From Streptomyces dioscori (lineage in GTDB: Bacteria; Actinomycetota; Actinomycetes; Streptomycetales; Streptomycetaceae), in contig NZ_KZ679050.1 in NCBI RefSeq assembly GCF_003024195.1, forward strand, positions 62,001 to 126,000: a stretch of DNA of 64,000 nucleotides, in the 5' to 3' direction. The notes under the pieces were generated by a model that was not told the origin of the DNA, ran no database searches, and saw nothing but the letters and a program-made list of their open reading frames with translations. Below are positions 52,221 to 60,491 of this stretch, in pieces (position 1 is the stretch's first letter; every line of letters begins with the position of its first letter). The translations under genes were made by a program, and so were the position numbers.

Positions 52221-52257
52221 GCGAGGGCCGAGGAGCAGTTCGCTCCTCGGCCCTCGC
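52221..52257 (-). terminator. Intrinsic terminator with T-run (minus strand)
   Basis: A 16-bp perfect stem (GCGAGGGCCGAGGAGC and its complement) with the 5-base loop AGTTC. Read on the minus strand it is followed by GCTGTTTTTCG, a clear T-tract. It ends the metallo-hydrolase transcript. Confidence 0.93.
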
Positions 52258-52281
52258 CGACCGCCGTCGGGCGGCCTCAGA

Positions 52282-53619
52282 TCATCCGGCAGGCACCGAT
52301 TCCGGGTCCCCGGTGTCCGCCGCCTTGTCACGCGGAGTGTCACGGCCCGCCTTCTCGACGACTGCCTCGTCGCCGACCGCCTTCTCGACGACCGCCTTCT
52401 CGCCGACGGCCGTCTCGGTGAGAGCCGGGTCGACGACCGTCCCCTCCCGGACCGACTTCCCTGTGCCCGTCTCCCCGGTGCCCGTCTTCTCGACGGCGGG
52501 CCAGCCGCCCTTCGGCACCAGGGCCACGCCCCGCCACCAGGGCTCGGACGGAACGGTCTCCGCGGTGGGTTCGAAGGGCTCGCCCGGGCGGGGCAGCGCG
52601 ACCCGGGCGCCTACCGCGTGGGCGGCGCTGACGGTGCCCTCGCCCGGCTCGGCCCACGGGTGCCCCGCCAGATTGAACGTGGCCCAGTGGATCGGCATCA
52701 TCACGCCGGTGGGCCGGTCGCCCTGGAGGTCGAGGTGGGCACGCATGCCCTCCTCCGGCGTCATATGGATGTCAGGCCAGAAGTCGCTGTAAGCACCGAT
52801 CTGGATCATCGTGGCGTCGAAGGGGCCGTACTCGCTGCCGATGTCCTTGAAGCCCTCGAAGTAGCCGGTGTCACCGCTGTGGTAGATCCGGTGCTCGTCT
52901 CCCGCCACCACCCAGGAGGCCCAGAGGGTGTGCTGCGTGTTGCGCAGACCGCGGCCGCAGAAGTGCCGGGCGGGGGTGGCGGTGAGGGAGATCCCGCCGA
53001 CCTTCGTCGTCTCGTGCCAGTCCAGCTCGCGCAGCCGGTCCGCCGGGACCCCCCAGTGCTCCAGATGGGCGCCGACACCGAGAGGCACCGCGAACAGCGT
53101 GTCCGTGTCCGCCAGGGCCTTGATCGTGGGCAGGTCGAGGTGGTCGTAGTGGTCGTGGGAGATGACGACCACGTCGACCGGGCCGAGCGCCGCCAGCGGC
53201 ACGGGCACCGGATGCAGCCGCTTGGGCCCGGCGAAGGCGAACGGGGAGCACCTCTCGCCCCAGACGGGGTCGAAGAGCACCCGGTGCCCGTCGATCTCCG
53301 CGAGCACACTGGAGTGGCCCATCCACGTCAGCCGCAGCCCCGAGGCAGGCGGCGCCGCGAGGTCGGCGAGGGTCGTGGCATGCACCGGCACGACGCCCGC
53401 CGGAGCCCGCAGGACGCGCTCTTCCTTACGGAAGTAGGACTTCGCGAACTCGCGCATGGCGCCGTCCGGGCGAGGGGCGCCCTCGGGGTTGCGGAACACG
53501 CCGTCCGCGTAGTTCGGAGATCTGCGGATGCGCTCCATGCGCTCACCACTCGGATCCACGCCGAACGCGGCGGGGCGCAGAGCACGGAGCCCGGAACTCA
53601 GGGAACGGGAGCCGGTCAC
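52282..53619 (-). CDS. MBL-fold metallohydrolase (NAPE-PLD/UlaG-like)
   Basis: A 445-residue metallo-beta-lactamase-fold enzyme. The metal motif SHDHYDHLDLPT lies near residue 165; further ligands are in ARHFCGRG, YHSGDTGYF and the C-terminal MPIHWATFNLAGHPW. This is the layout of the NAPE-hydrolysing phospholipase D-like group, whose bacterial substrates are mostly unknown. The last about 70 residues are a low-complexity tail with AVVEKAVGDEAVVEKAG repeats. The start is GTG 53619 behind GGAGG; a longer frame to 53742 crosses the promoter region. It ends at a strong terminator. Confidence 0.9.
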   Translation of the reverse strand: MTGSRSLSSGLRALRPAAFGVDPSGERMERIRRSPNYADGVFRNPEGAPRPDGAMREFAKSYFRKEERVLRAPAGVVPVHATTLADLAAPPASGLRLTWMGHSSVLAEIDGHRVLFDPVWGERCSPFAFAGPKRLHPVPVPLAALGPVDVVVISHDHYDHLDLPTIKALADTDTLFAVPLGVGAHLEHWGVPADRLRELDWHETTKVGGISLTATPARHFCGRGLRNTQHTLWASWVVAGDEHRIYHSGDTGYFEGFKDIGSEYGPFDATMIQIGAYSDFWPDIHMTPEEGMRAHLDLQGDRPTGVMMPIHWATFNLAGHPWAEPGEGTVSAAHAVGARVALPRPGEPFEPTAETVPSEPWWRGVALVPKGGWPAVEKTGTGETGTGKSVREGTVVDPALTETAVGEKAVVEKAVGDEAVVEKAGRDTPRDKAADTGDPESVPAG

Positions 53620-53796
53620 GGCACCTCCAGTGGGTCGGTCTGAATATCCATTATGGTCGCCGCCTCTGACAGCGCCGGGTCGGGCGCGTGACAGAGCGGT
53701 GTCCGTGCCGAGCACGGCGAGGACCAACCCGTACCCCATCACTCACACCGAAGATCCGTTCAGCACGTCGACAGACACGATTGACATATGCGCCCA

Positions 53797-53840
53797 GCGC
53801 TTTCGATACTGCGCTTTCGGTACTGACCGATCATTCAGTA
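53797..53840 (+). promoter_or_regulatory. Tandem repeat and inverted repeat ahead of the amino-acid dehydrogenase
   Basis: GCGCTTTCGATACT (53797-53810) and GCGCTTTCGGTACT (53811-53824) are tandem copies with one mismatch. The second runs into the inverted repeat TACTGA and TCAGTA with an 8-base spacer (53821-53840). The cluster looks like an operator region for the downstream gene. The 314-base gap 53620-53933 holds no gene. Confidence 0.55.
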
Positions 53841-53859
53841 ACGAGGGTGCTGGACCGGC

Positions 53860-53882
53860 GCCGGGCGCAGTGTGCGCCCGGC
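53860..53882 (+). promoter_or_regulatory. Perfect hairpin in the leader of the amino-acid dehydrogenase gene
   Basis: GCCGGGCGCA and TGCGCCCGGC pair over 10 bp with the 3-base loop GTG, 51 bases before the start. There is no T-run. It could be an attenuator or an mRNA-stabilising element. Confidence 0.5.
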
Positions 53883-53933
53883 TTCCAGCCGGTGAAACGT
53901 TCCGAAGCCGATCCCTGTTCCCGAGGAGACCCT

Positions 53934-55124
53934 GTGAACGACCCGGACAGCACCCCCTTGATGTCGCTCACCTGGACGGACCACGTCACGGGCCGTCAGG
54001 GGCACCTGGTCGTGGACCGCCTGGTACGCGGTGTCTCCAGCGGCGGGCTGCGGATGCGGGCGGGGTGCACGCTGGCCGAGGTCGCGGGTCTGGCGCGGGG
54101 AATGACCATGAAGGAGGCGCTGCACTACAACCCGGAGGGCCGTTACGTCCCGCTGGGCGGCGCCAAGGGAGGCATCGACTGCGATCCCCAGGACCCGGAG
54201 GCGTACGGCCTGCTCGTGCGCTATCTGCGTGCCATGCGCCCGTACATCGAGAACCACTGGACCACCGGGGAGGATCTCGGCCTCACCCAGGATCTCGTCG
54301 ACCGGGCGGCGACGGAGGCGGGCCTCGTGTCGTCGATCCAGGCGGTGTACCCGCTGCTCGACGACGAGGAGGCGGCACGCCGGCGGCTGGCGGACGCGTT
54401 CGCAGTCGAGGTGGACGGCATCGGCCTGGACGAGCTGGTCGGCGGCTGCGGGGTGGCCGAGTCGGTGCTGGCGGCGCTGGACCGGGCCGGGACGGCGTAC
54501 GCGGGTACCCGGGTCGCCGTGCAGGGCCTCGGCACCATGGGCGGGGCCACGGCGCGGTTCCTCACGCGCGCGGGGCTGCGTGTCGTGGCGGTCGCCGACG
54601 TGAAGGGCACGATCGCCAACGCGGAGGGGCTGGACATCGAGGCGCTGCTCGCCGCGCGGGACACGTACGGCACGGTCGACCGCTCGGCCCTGCGTCCCGC
54701 CGACCGTGAACTGCCCGGTGACGCCTGGCTGTCCGCGGGAGCCGAGGTACTGGTTCCGGCCGCGGTGTCGTACACCGTCGACACCGTCAACCAGGAGCAG
54801 ATCACGGCCCGTTGGATCGTCGAGGCGGCCAACATGCCCGTCCTGCCCGAGGCGGAGAAGCTGCTCGCCGCGCGCGGGGTCACGGTCCTGCCGGACGTCG
54901 TGGTCAACTCCGGTACCAACGCCTGGTGGTGGTGGACGCTGTTCGGGGACATCGGGGCCGACGCGGAGGAGGCGTTCGCGTACACGCGCCGCTCGATGCG
55001 CGCCCTGATCGACCAGACGCTCGCCCGCGCGGAGACCGATGGCTCGACCCCGCGGGCTGCCGCACACGCCATCGTCGCGGACCGCCTCCCCGAGATCGCG
55101 AACCGCTTCGGCTGGTACCGCTGA
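53934..55124 (+). CDS. Glu/Leu/Phe/Val dehydrogenase family protein
   Basis: A 396-residue NAD(P)-dependent amino acid dehydrogenase. The catalytic lysine motif is PLGGAKGGIDCDP (near residue 76), the first-domain ALHYNPEGRYVPLGG is typical, and the coenzyme domain has VQGLGTMGGATARFL near 200. VVVNSGTNAWWWW near the C-terminus marks the family. It deaminates or forms branched-chain or glutamate-type amino acids; the exact substrate cannot be settled here. The start is GTG 53934 behind GAGGAG. Confidence 0.92.
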   Translation: MNDPDSTPLMSLTWTDHVTGRQGHLVVDRLVRGVSSGGLRMRAGCTLAEVAGLARGMTMKEALHYNPEGRYVPLGGAKGGIDCDPQDPEAYGLLVRYLRAMRPYIENHWTTGEDLGLTQDLVDRAATEAGLVSSIQAVYPLLDDEEAARRRLADAFAVEVDGIGLDELVGGCGVAESVLAALDRAGTAYAGTRVAVQGLGTMGGATARFLTRAGLRVVAVADVKGTIANAEGLDIEALLAARDTYGTVDRSALRPADRELPGDAWLSAGAEVLVPAAVSYTVDTVNQEQITARWIVEAANMPVLPEAEKLLAARGVTVLPDVVVNSGTNAWWWWTLFGDIGADAEEAFAYTRRSMRALIDQTLARAETDGSTPRAAAHAIVADRLPEIANRFGWYR

Positions 55125-55132
55125 AACCCCGT

Positions 55133-55163
55133 CCGCACCGTGGCCGGCGCCGGCCCCGTGCGG
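55133..55163 (+). terminator. Hairpin after the amino-acid dehydrogenase
   Basis: CCGCAC pairs with GTGCGG and encloses the self-complementary GGCCGGCGCCGGCC, about 10 bases after the stop codon. Confidence 0.6.
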
Positions 55164-55206
55164 CCGGTAACCACCCCTCCGGCCCCGAGCGGCCCCGGCC
55201 ACGCAA

Positions 55207-55212
55207 TAGGGT
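55207..55212 (+). promoter_or_regulatory. Leaderless-type -10 box of the TetR gene
   Basis: TAGGGT lies seven bases upstream of the GTG at 55219, the layout of Streptomyces promoters for leaderless mRNAs. There is no ribosome site. Confidence 0.6.
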
Positions 55213-55218
55213 TGCCCG

Positions 55219-55869
55219 GTGGCGAGAGTGCGGTTGGGTGTGGCGGAGCGGCGGCAGGAGTTGCTGCGGGCCGCCATCGGGCAGATCGAGGAGCGCGGTG
55301 TGTCCGCGGTGCGGATCGCCGATGTGGCGAACGCGCTGGGCGTGAGCAACGCCCTGGTGCTCTATCACTTCTCCACGAAGGAGAAACTGGTCGCCGCCGC
55401 GTTCACGTACGCCGCCCAGGACGACCTCGCCCATCTGCGCAAGCTGCTCGGCCGCCGCACGACGGCCCTGCGGCGGCTGAGGGCGGCCGTGCGCTGGTAC
55501 GCGCCGACCGGACAGGCGAAAGGCTGGCGGCTGTGGATCGAGGGCTGGGCGGTGGCCCTGCGCGAGCCCGCGCTGCGGGACGTCACCCGCGAACTGGACC
55601 GGCAGTGGAAGGCCGCGCTCACCGAGGTCATCGCCGAGGGAGTGGCCGCCGGCGAGTTCCGGTGCCCGGACCCGACGGCCACGGCGCTGCGCCTGACCGC
55701 CCTGCTGGACGGGCTGGCCGTGCAGATGACGGCGTACCCCGGCGCGGTCTCCCGCGCCCGCACCCAGCAGTGGGTGGACGAGGCACTGGCCCGGGAGCTG
55801 GGACTCGACCACGTCGAGCCCCAGACCATCCAGCCCCAGACCATCCGGCCCCGAACCCCGGATGCCTGA
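55219..55869 (+). CDS. TetR-family regulator (BetI-like C-terminus)
   Basis: A 216-residue TetR protein. The HTH is RIADVANALGVSNALVLYHF (about residues 32-51), with the family's FSTKEKLVAAAF next. The C-terminal domain (GWRLWIEGWAVALREPALRDV) resembles the BetI-type ligand domain. The final 15 residues contain QTIQPQTIRP repeats. Its start coincides with a leaderless promoter. The target is not evident; the dehydrogenase upstream and the SGNH hydrolase downstream are separate units. Confidence 0.92.
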   Translation: MARVRLGVAERRQELLRAAIGQIEERGVSAVRIADVANALGVSNALVLYHFSTKEKLVAAAFTYAAQDDLAHLRKLLGRRTTALRRLRAAVRWYAPTGQAKGWRLWIEGWAVALREPALRDVTRELDRQWKAALTEVIAEGVAAGEFRCPDPTATALRLTALLDGLAVQMTAYPGAVSRARTQQWVDEALARELGLDHVEPQTIQPQTIRPRTPDA

Positions 55870-55913
55870 GGCAACCATCCCTCCGGCGTTCAGGGATCTC
55901 CACTCCCGAAGGT

Positions 55914-56732
55914 TCAGGCCACCGCCTCGATCCACGACTTGATGTCGTGCGGAGACAGGCTTCCCTTCGCCTCCACACGGTCGCCCGAGGACTCCCCGCG
56001 CAGCCGCCGGCCGATCCACGGCACCAGGTACTCACGCGCCCAGTGGATGTTGTCCCTTCGCATCTCCAGCGTGCCGCGCGGCGGCAGCACGGGCCAGGGC
56101 TGGTCCGGGTCCGCGGGAACCTCAAGGCCGAGGACCTGTCCGGCCCGCAGGGCGACCCGGGTGTGACCCTCGGGCGAGAGATGGAGCCGGTCGCCGTCCC
56201 AGGCCCGCCGGTCCTGGATGGTCTTGAGGGACCACAGGTCGAGCACCGGACAGTTGTACCGGTCCGCGATGGCCCGCAGATGCAGGTTGTACGTGGCGAT
56301 CTTGCCCCGCATGTGCCGGAGCACGGGTACGCCACGGGTGTCGAAGCCGGTGGTCACGAGGACCGTGCCGACGGCCGACGTGAGGTCGGCGACGGCACGC
56401 TCGTAGCGCTCCGCGACCTCGTCGGGATCGGTGCCCGGCCGGATGATGTCGTTGCCGCCCGCGCAGAAGGAGACCAGGTCCGGCGCGAGCTCCCTGGCCC
56501 GCCGCAACTGGTGCTCGACGATCTGGTCGAGCAGCTTCCCGCGAACCGCGAGGTTGGTGTAATCGAAGTCGCCCTCGGGCCGCCGGTCCGCGAGCAGTAC
56601 CGCGAACCGGTCGGCCCAGCCGACGAACGCCCCGTCCGGGCCAGGGTCGCCGACGCCCTCGGTGAAGCTGTCCCCCACCGCCACGTACGACCCGATCACT
56701 GATCTGTTGTCGTCTTTCGAATCGTCTGCCAC
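55914..56732 (-). CDS. SGNH/GDSL-family hydrolase
   Basis: A 272-residue esterase-type protein. Block I with the nucleophile is VAVGDSFTEGVGD (about residues 17-29), block III is FCAGGNDI, and block V is DRLHLSPEGH with catalytic Asp and His. There is no signal peptide, so it is probably cytoplasmic. Substrate is unknown; members are lipases, esterases or acyl-hydrolases. The GTG start gives the conserved N-terminus. It converges with the TetR gene. Confidence 0.92.
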   Translation of the reverse strand: MADDSKDDNRSVIGSYVAVGDSFTEGVGDPGPDGAFVGWADRFAVLLADRRPEGDFDYTNLAVRGKLLDQIVEHQLRRARELAPDLVSFCAGGNDIIRPGTDPDEVAERYERAVADLTSAVGTVLVTTGFDTRGVPVLRHMRGKIATYNLHLRAIADRYNCPVLDLWSLKTIQDRRAWDGDRLHLSPEGHTRVALRAGQVLGLEVPADPDQPWPVLPPRGTLEMRRDNIHWAREYLVPWIGRRLRGESSGDRVEAKGSLSPHDIKSWIEAVA

Positions 56733-56845
56733 GTCGGCCCATGATTCACCTTGGGGTGTGACCTACGCGACCGTAGGCAGGGGTTGACGCCCGGTGAGAT
56801 AAGCCACTCGTCAAGTGTTGGTCAATCCCGGAATAAGGGCCGCGT

Positions 56846-57592
56846 TCAGTGACGTTGCCGCAGCTCCCGGACCTGGAAGTCCTGAATCGCGAAGTGGCTC
56901 CAGGTGGTCCGGAAGGCGAAGTGCCCACGGGTGTACGGCTCCGGGTCGGTGTGGTCGAAGACGAGCCGTCCGTTGTTCCACCACCGGACGGTGGACCCGT
57001 CCGAGACGATCCGGACCCTGTTCGGGCGGTTGGCCGTGAGCAGGGGTTCGGTGTAGTCGAGGATCAGCGGCCGTAGGCCCGCCTCACCGACGTAGCGGCG
57101 CAGCCTGGTCGTGGTGTTGGAGTTGGCCCCGTAACCGACGTAGTACGTCCTGAGCTGGTCGTACTCGGCGAGCGCGCCGGCGCGGGGCGTGGCGAAGAGG
57201 TCGTCGGGCGACCGCGCGTCCGTGGCGTTCCAGAAGTTGTTGAGGTCGGAGACGCGGTCGTTGGCACCGCCCGCGGAGACCGGTGTGGCGATGTACTCGA
57301 TGACGTACGGCCCCCGGAGCGCGCGCCGGAACCAGACCGTCGCGCCGCTGGGCACGTCGATGTCCAGGACGCCCCGGGAGGCGGTGACGCTGCCGCCGTC
57401 CTGCAGCTCGGTGACCCACTGGCCGAGCCCGTGGCGGAAGTCGTCGCGGGCGATGAGCCGGCCCCGTCCGTGGCGGTCCGCGGCGCTCGCCTGCTGTCCG
57501 GGCACGAGCGCCGCGAGACCGGCACCCGCGGCCAGCGCTCCGAACGCTCTGCGTGTGGTCGTCAGGCGAGTCGTGCGGGTCATGCGGGTCAT
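56846..57592 (-). CDS. Tat-exported DUF6250-type (polysaccharide-related) protein
   Basis: A 248-residue protein with a Tat signal (TTRRAFGALAAGAGLAALV, cleavage near ASA at about 37). The remaining about 210 residues look like a single beta-sandwich: RDDFRHGLGQWVTELQDGG, WFRRALRGPYVIEY, YYVGYGANSNTTTRLRRY and the C-terminal HFAFRTTWSHFAIQDFQV. This matches secreted proteins annotated DUF6250, found near polysaccharide-degrading enzymes. No catalytic residues can be assigned. ATG 57592 lies behind GGAGGAA. Confidence 0.75.
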   Translation of the reverse strand: MTRMTRTTRLTTTRRAFGALAAGAGLAALVPGQQASAADRHGRGRLIARDDFRHGLGQWVTELQDGGSVTASRGVLDIDVPSGATVWFRRALRGPYVIEYIATPVSAGGANDRVSDLNNFWNATDARSPDDLFATPRAGALAEYDQLRTYYVGYGANSNTTTRLRRYVGEAGLRPLILDYTEPLLTANRPNRVRIVSDGSTVRWWNNGRLVFDHTDPEPYTRGHFAFRTTWSHFAIQDFQVRELRQRH

Positions 57593-57650
57593 GGCGGGGT
57601 TCCTCCGGGGCTCGGGGGGTCGGGAACGGGGTGATCCGACGGCAGCGGCA

Positions 57651-57666
57651 GAAAGCGCTTGCGCAG
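57651..57666. promoter_or_regulatory. LacI-type operator candidate upstream of the Tat-exported protein
   Basis: GAAAGCGCTTGC contains the palindrome AAGCGCTT (57653-57660), the core of many LacI-family sites in sugar-utilisation genes. It lies about 60 bases ahead of the start codon. No LacI gene is nearby. Confidence 0.45.
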
Positions 57667-57743
57667 ACCACTGGTCACTGTGCCGCCCCCGACGCCCCGT
57701 GTCGATGCTGCCGGTGTTTCAACCCCGTGTCGTACGCACCGGG

Positions 57744-58409
57744 TCAGAGACGGCAGCTGATTTCGAGGCCGTCCTCAACGGGGAACGTGACGCTGTGGTA
57801 GCCGTTCGCGGTGTCACGGACGTGGTCGAGGTAGGGGCCGAGGTCGGGCAGATCCACGTCGTCGGCGACGACAAGGGTGCCGGGCGCGATGTATGGCTCC
57901 AGGAGCCGCAGGACGGGCAGGCAGAGATCCTTCCACCCGTCCAGGAACAGGAAGCCGACCGGCTGTCCCAGTCCGGCGAGCGTCTGCAGGGCGTCGCCCT
58001 CCAACACGGTGATCACGTCGTCGAGGCCGGTGGCGGCGAAGGTCTCGCGGGCCGACGCCGCCTTGGTCCGGCTCATCTCGGTGGTGACGACCCGGCCGGT
58101 GCCGTTGTCGCGGACGGCGGCGGCCAGGTGCAGCGTGGAGATGCCGTACGAGGTGCCGAACTCGACGACGTTGGCCGGCCTGGTGGCGCGGACGAGGTTG
58201 TAGAGCAGTTTGCCGCCGTCGGCGGAGACCGGCATGTAGATCTCCTGCGCCGCGTCGGCGAGTTCCTGCGCCGTCCGCGAACCCCAGTCCTGGGGCCGGT
58301 CGTTCCGCAGGCGTGCCACGGTCTCGTCGTCACGGGCAGCGGCTTCGAACATACGGGTCAGGGCGGCGGAGACACCGGGTTCCGCGAGGGTGTACGGAGG
58401 TGTGGGCAT
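57744..58409 (-). CDS. O-methyltransferase (class I SAM-dependent)
   Basis: A 221-residue protein of the catechol/caffeoyl-CoA O-methyltransferase family. VVEFGTSYGISTLHLAAAV is the SAM-binding motif I, followed by TTEMSRTKAASA and the metal-site region FLFLDGWKDL and VVADDVDLPDLG. It may methylate a small hydroxylated molecule; no biosynthetic partner is beside it. ATG 58409 lies behind AAGGAG. A longer frame to 58508 has no homology. Confidence 0.9.
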   Translation of the reverse strand: MPTPPYTLAEPGVSAALTRMFEAAARDDETVARLRNDRPQDWGSRTAQELADAAQEIYMPVSADGGKLLYNLVRATRPANVVEFGTSYGISTLHLAAAVRDNGTGRVVTTEMSRTKAASARETFAATGLDDVITVLEGDALQTLAGLGQPVGFLFLDGWKDLCLPVLRLLEPYIAPGTLVVADDVDLPDLGPYLDHVRDTANGYHSVTFPVEDGLEISCRL

Positions 58410-58545
58410 GACGCTGACTCCTTCGGGCGATGCTGATGTGCAGTTCGGGTGGGGTGGTGCGGGGCGGGCGAGGGAGGCGTGAAGGGCGTGCCGCCCCCGA
58501 CGCTTCACCGGGCCCGCTTCTCGGGCCGCGCGGCGCCTGTGACCG

Positions 58546-59439
58546 TCAGGCCGTGTACGCGCCCGCGTCGATGTCCGCGAGCAGCGACGGCCCCGTGGGC
58601 TCCCAGGACAGCAGGCGCCTGCTCGCGTCGCTGGACGCGGTCATGGTGGAGGCGAAGAAGCTGCCGACGAAGCCGAAATGAGGGCCGGCGTCCTGCGGCG
58701 CGACGGAGGCGACCGGGAGGCCGAGGCTGCGGCCGATCGCCTCGGCGATCGCCTTGGTGGTGACGGCCTCCTCGGCGACGGCGTGCAGACGCGTCCCCGC
58801 GGGCGCCCGCTCCATGCCGAGGCGGACGAGGCGGGCCGCGTCGTCGTGGTGCACCGCCGACCAGGCAGCGGAGCCGTCGCCGACGTAACCGGAGACTCCC
58901 TTCTCGCGGGCGGCCGCGGTGAGGAAGTTGACGAACCCCCAGTCGCCGTGGCCGTGGACGCTGGGCGCGAACCGCGTGATCACGGTCCGCACGCCTCGGG
59001 CCACGTACTCCAGGGCGAGGTTCTCGCTGCCGCCCCGGTTGGAGTCCGGGCCGACGGCCGGAGAGACGTCGTCCTCGATGGCGGGCCGCCCTTCCACGAG
59101 GCCGGAGAGAGGCGCGGCCACCACGAACGGGCGGTCGGTCCCGGCGAGGGCGTCGCCGAGGGCCCGGATCGCGGCACGTTCGGAGCGGTCGGACTCGGCG
59201 GGGTCGCCCCAGTCGTGCTTGTTGGCCAGGTGGATGACCGCGTCCGCCTGGTCGGCGCCCCGCCGCAGCGAGCCGAGATCGTCCAGGTCGCCGCGGACGA
59301 CGCCGACACCCTTGGCCGCGAGGGCCTGCTCGGCCCGGTCGGACCGGGCCAGGCCGATGACCTGGTGGCCCGCGGAGACAAGTTCGCCGACGACGGCGGA
59401 GCCGATCCAGCCGGTCGCTCCGGTGACGAATGCACGCAT
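58546..59439 (-). CDS. Extended SDR / NAD-dependent epimerase-type protein
   Basis: A 297-residue Rossmann protein. TGATGWIGSAVV (residues 6-17) binds NAD(P). Then DLDDLGSL, AVIHLANKH and a C-terminal region like that of the YwnB/NmrA-epimerase group. The usual catalytic YxxxK is not clear, so it may be an atypical or sensor-like SDR. ATG is preceded by GGAGG. It is divergent from a TetR gene, and an operator lies between, so it is probably the regulated target. Confidence 0.88.
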   Translation of the reverse strand: MRAFVTGATGWIGSAVVGELVSAGHQVIGLARSDRAEQALAAKGVGVVRGDLDDLGSLRRGADQADAVIHLANKHDWGDPAESDRSERAAIRALGDALAGTDRPFVVAAPLSGLVEGRPAIEDDVSPAVGPDSNRGGSENLALEYVARGVRTVITRFAPSVHGHGDWGFVNFLTAAAREKGVSGYVGDGSAAWSAVHHDDAARLVRLGMERAPAGTRLHAVAEEAVTTKAIAEAIGRSLGLPVASVAPQDAGPHFGFVGSFFASTMTASSDASRRLLSWEPTGPSLLADIDAGAYTA

Positions 59440-59571
59440 GCGCGTGACCTCCTTCGCCCTGAGAAGGGCAGTGAAAAAGACACAGGAAGGGGTGGAAAAG
59501 AAAAGACAGGTGAAGGGTGGAGACGGGTGCGGGAGTGGGCGGGACCTGCCTGAGCACAGCGCTGACGCCAG

Positions 59572-59612
59572 GTCAGGTCAGGTCAGGTCGGGTCGGGTCG
59601 GGTCACAAGGTC
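59572..59612. repeat. GGTCA/GGTCG pentamer repeats in the divergent region
   Basis: GGTCA occurs about three times followed by about three GGTCG units, then GGTCG again after a short gap. The repeats lie in the 310-base gap between the SDR and TetR genes, which otherwise holds promoters and an operator. Confidence 0.85.
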
Positions 59613-59715
59613 GGGTCGCAAGGACAGGGCGCGTGGATGCACCGGCGTTACCGCGGGACGGGCGGCACCGGGCCGGACATCACTTCCGAGTCACCGTGCA
59701 CCGTAAAGGTAACAC

Positions 59716-59741
59716 ATACGAGACACGATGCCTCGTATAGA
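59716..59741 (+). promoter_or_regulatory. TetR-type operator and leaderless promoter
   Basis: ATACGAG and CTCGTAT (perfect 7-bp arms, 9-base spacer) span 59716-59738. The -10 candidate TATAGA (59736-59741) overlaps it and lies eight bases before the ATG at 59750, which has no ribosome site. The site should allow autoregulation and control of the divergent SDR gene. Confidence 0.72.
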
Positions 59742-59749
59742 GTTGCGGC

Positions 59750-60328
59750 ATGGTGGATGGAAGTGGCCGCGGACGGCCCCGCAGTGAGAGCGCACGGGCC
59801 GCCGTGCTGCACGCCGTCGACGACCTTCTGGTGGAGGTGGGGTACGCGGCCCTGACCATGAAGGGCATCGCCGAGCGGGCGGGCGTGGGCCGGCAGACCG
59901 TGTACCGCTGGTGGTCGAACAAGGCGGAGGTGCTCTACGAGGCCAGCGCCATCGACGCCCGGGAGGAACTGTCCGTGCCCCGGAGCGGCGATCCCCGCAT
60001 GGACCTCAAGGCCTATCTCGACGCCCTCGTGACCTTCCTGGCCCGCTCCCACGCGGGCGCGGCCTACCGCGCCCTCATGGGGGAGGCCCAGCACGACGCG
60101 GAGGTCGCCGCGCTGCTCGCCTCCCGCGACATCCTCGGGGAGAGCGCCTCGGAGGTGGTGGAGGCGGTGCGCGAGCCGAGCGACACCGCCCTCTCGCTCG
60201 AACAGGCGACGGCGCTCCTGATCGGCCCGCCCTTCTTCCACCTCCTGACCGGGCGCAGCGCGGACGATCTCGACACCGAACAGCTCACGGAACAGTTCGT
60301 GCGCGCCCTGAACCATCCGGATACCTGA
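59750..60328 (+). CDS. TetR-family regulator
   Basis: A 192-residue TetR protein. The HTH is MKGIAERAGVGRQTVYRWW (about residues 37-55), followed by SNKAEVLYEA. The C-terminal domain (LLIGPPFFHLLTGRS) is of the TetR_C_11-like class. It is divergent from the SDR gene with a clear inverted repeat between them. The start ATG coincides with the predicted transcription start. Confidence 0.93.
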   Translation: MVDGSGRGRPRSESARAAVLHAVDDLLVEVGYAALTMKGIAERAGVGRQTVYRWWSNKAEVLYEASAIDAREELSVPRSGDPRMDLKAYLDALVTFLARSHAGAAYRALMGEAQHDAEVAALLASRDILGESASEVVEAVREPSDTALSLEQATALLIGPPFFHLLTGRSADDLDTEQLTEQFVRALNHPDT

Positions 60329-60381
60329 GACGCCCCTCCGCCTGGCCGTCGCCCGTCGCCCGTCGCCGGGCCCAGGACATG

Positions 60382-60422
60382 CCGAAGGCCGGACCCCGGG
60401 GATCACAGGGTCCGGCCTTCGG
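60382..60422. terminator. Bidirectional hairpin terminator
   Basis: CCGAAGGCCGGACCC and its complement form a perfect 15-bp stem with an 11-base loop between the convergent TetR and M23 genes. Confidence 0.85.
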
Positions 60423-60491
60423 AGATCTACGTCGGTCGACGCGCGCAGGCGTCAGCCCGCGTCAGACGGCGTCATGCGGCGTCATGCGGCG

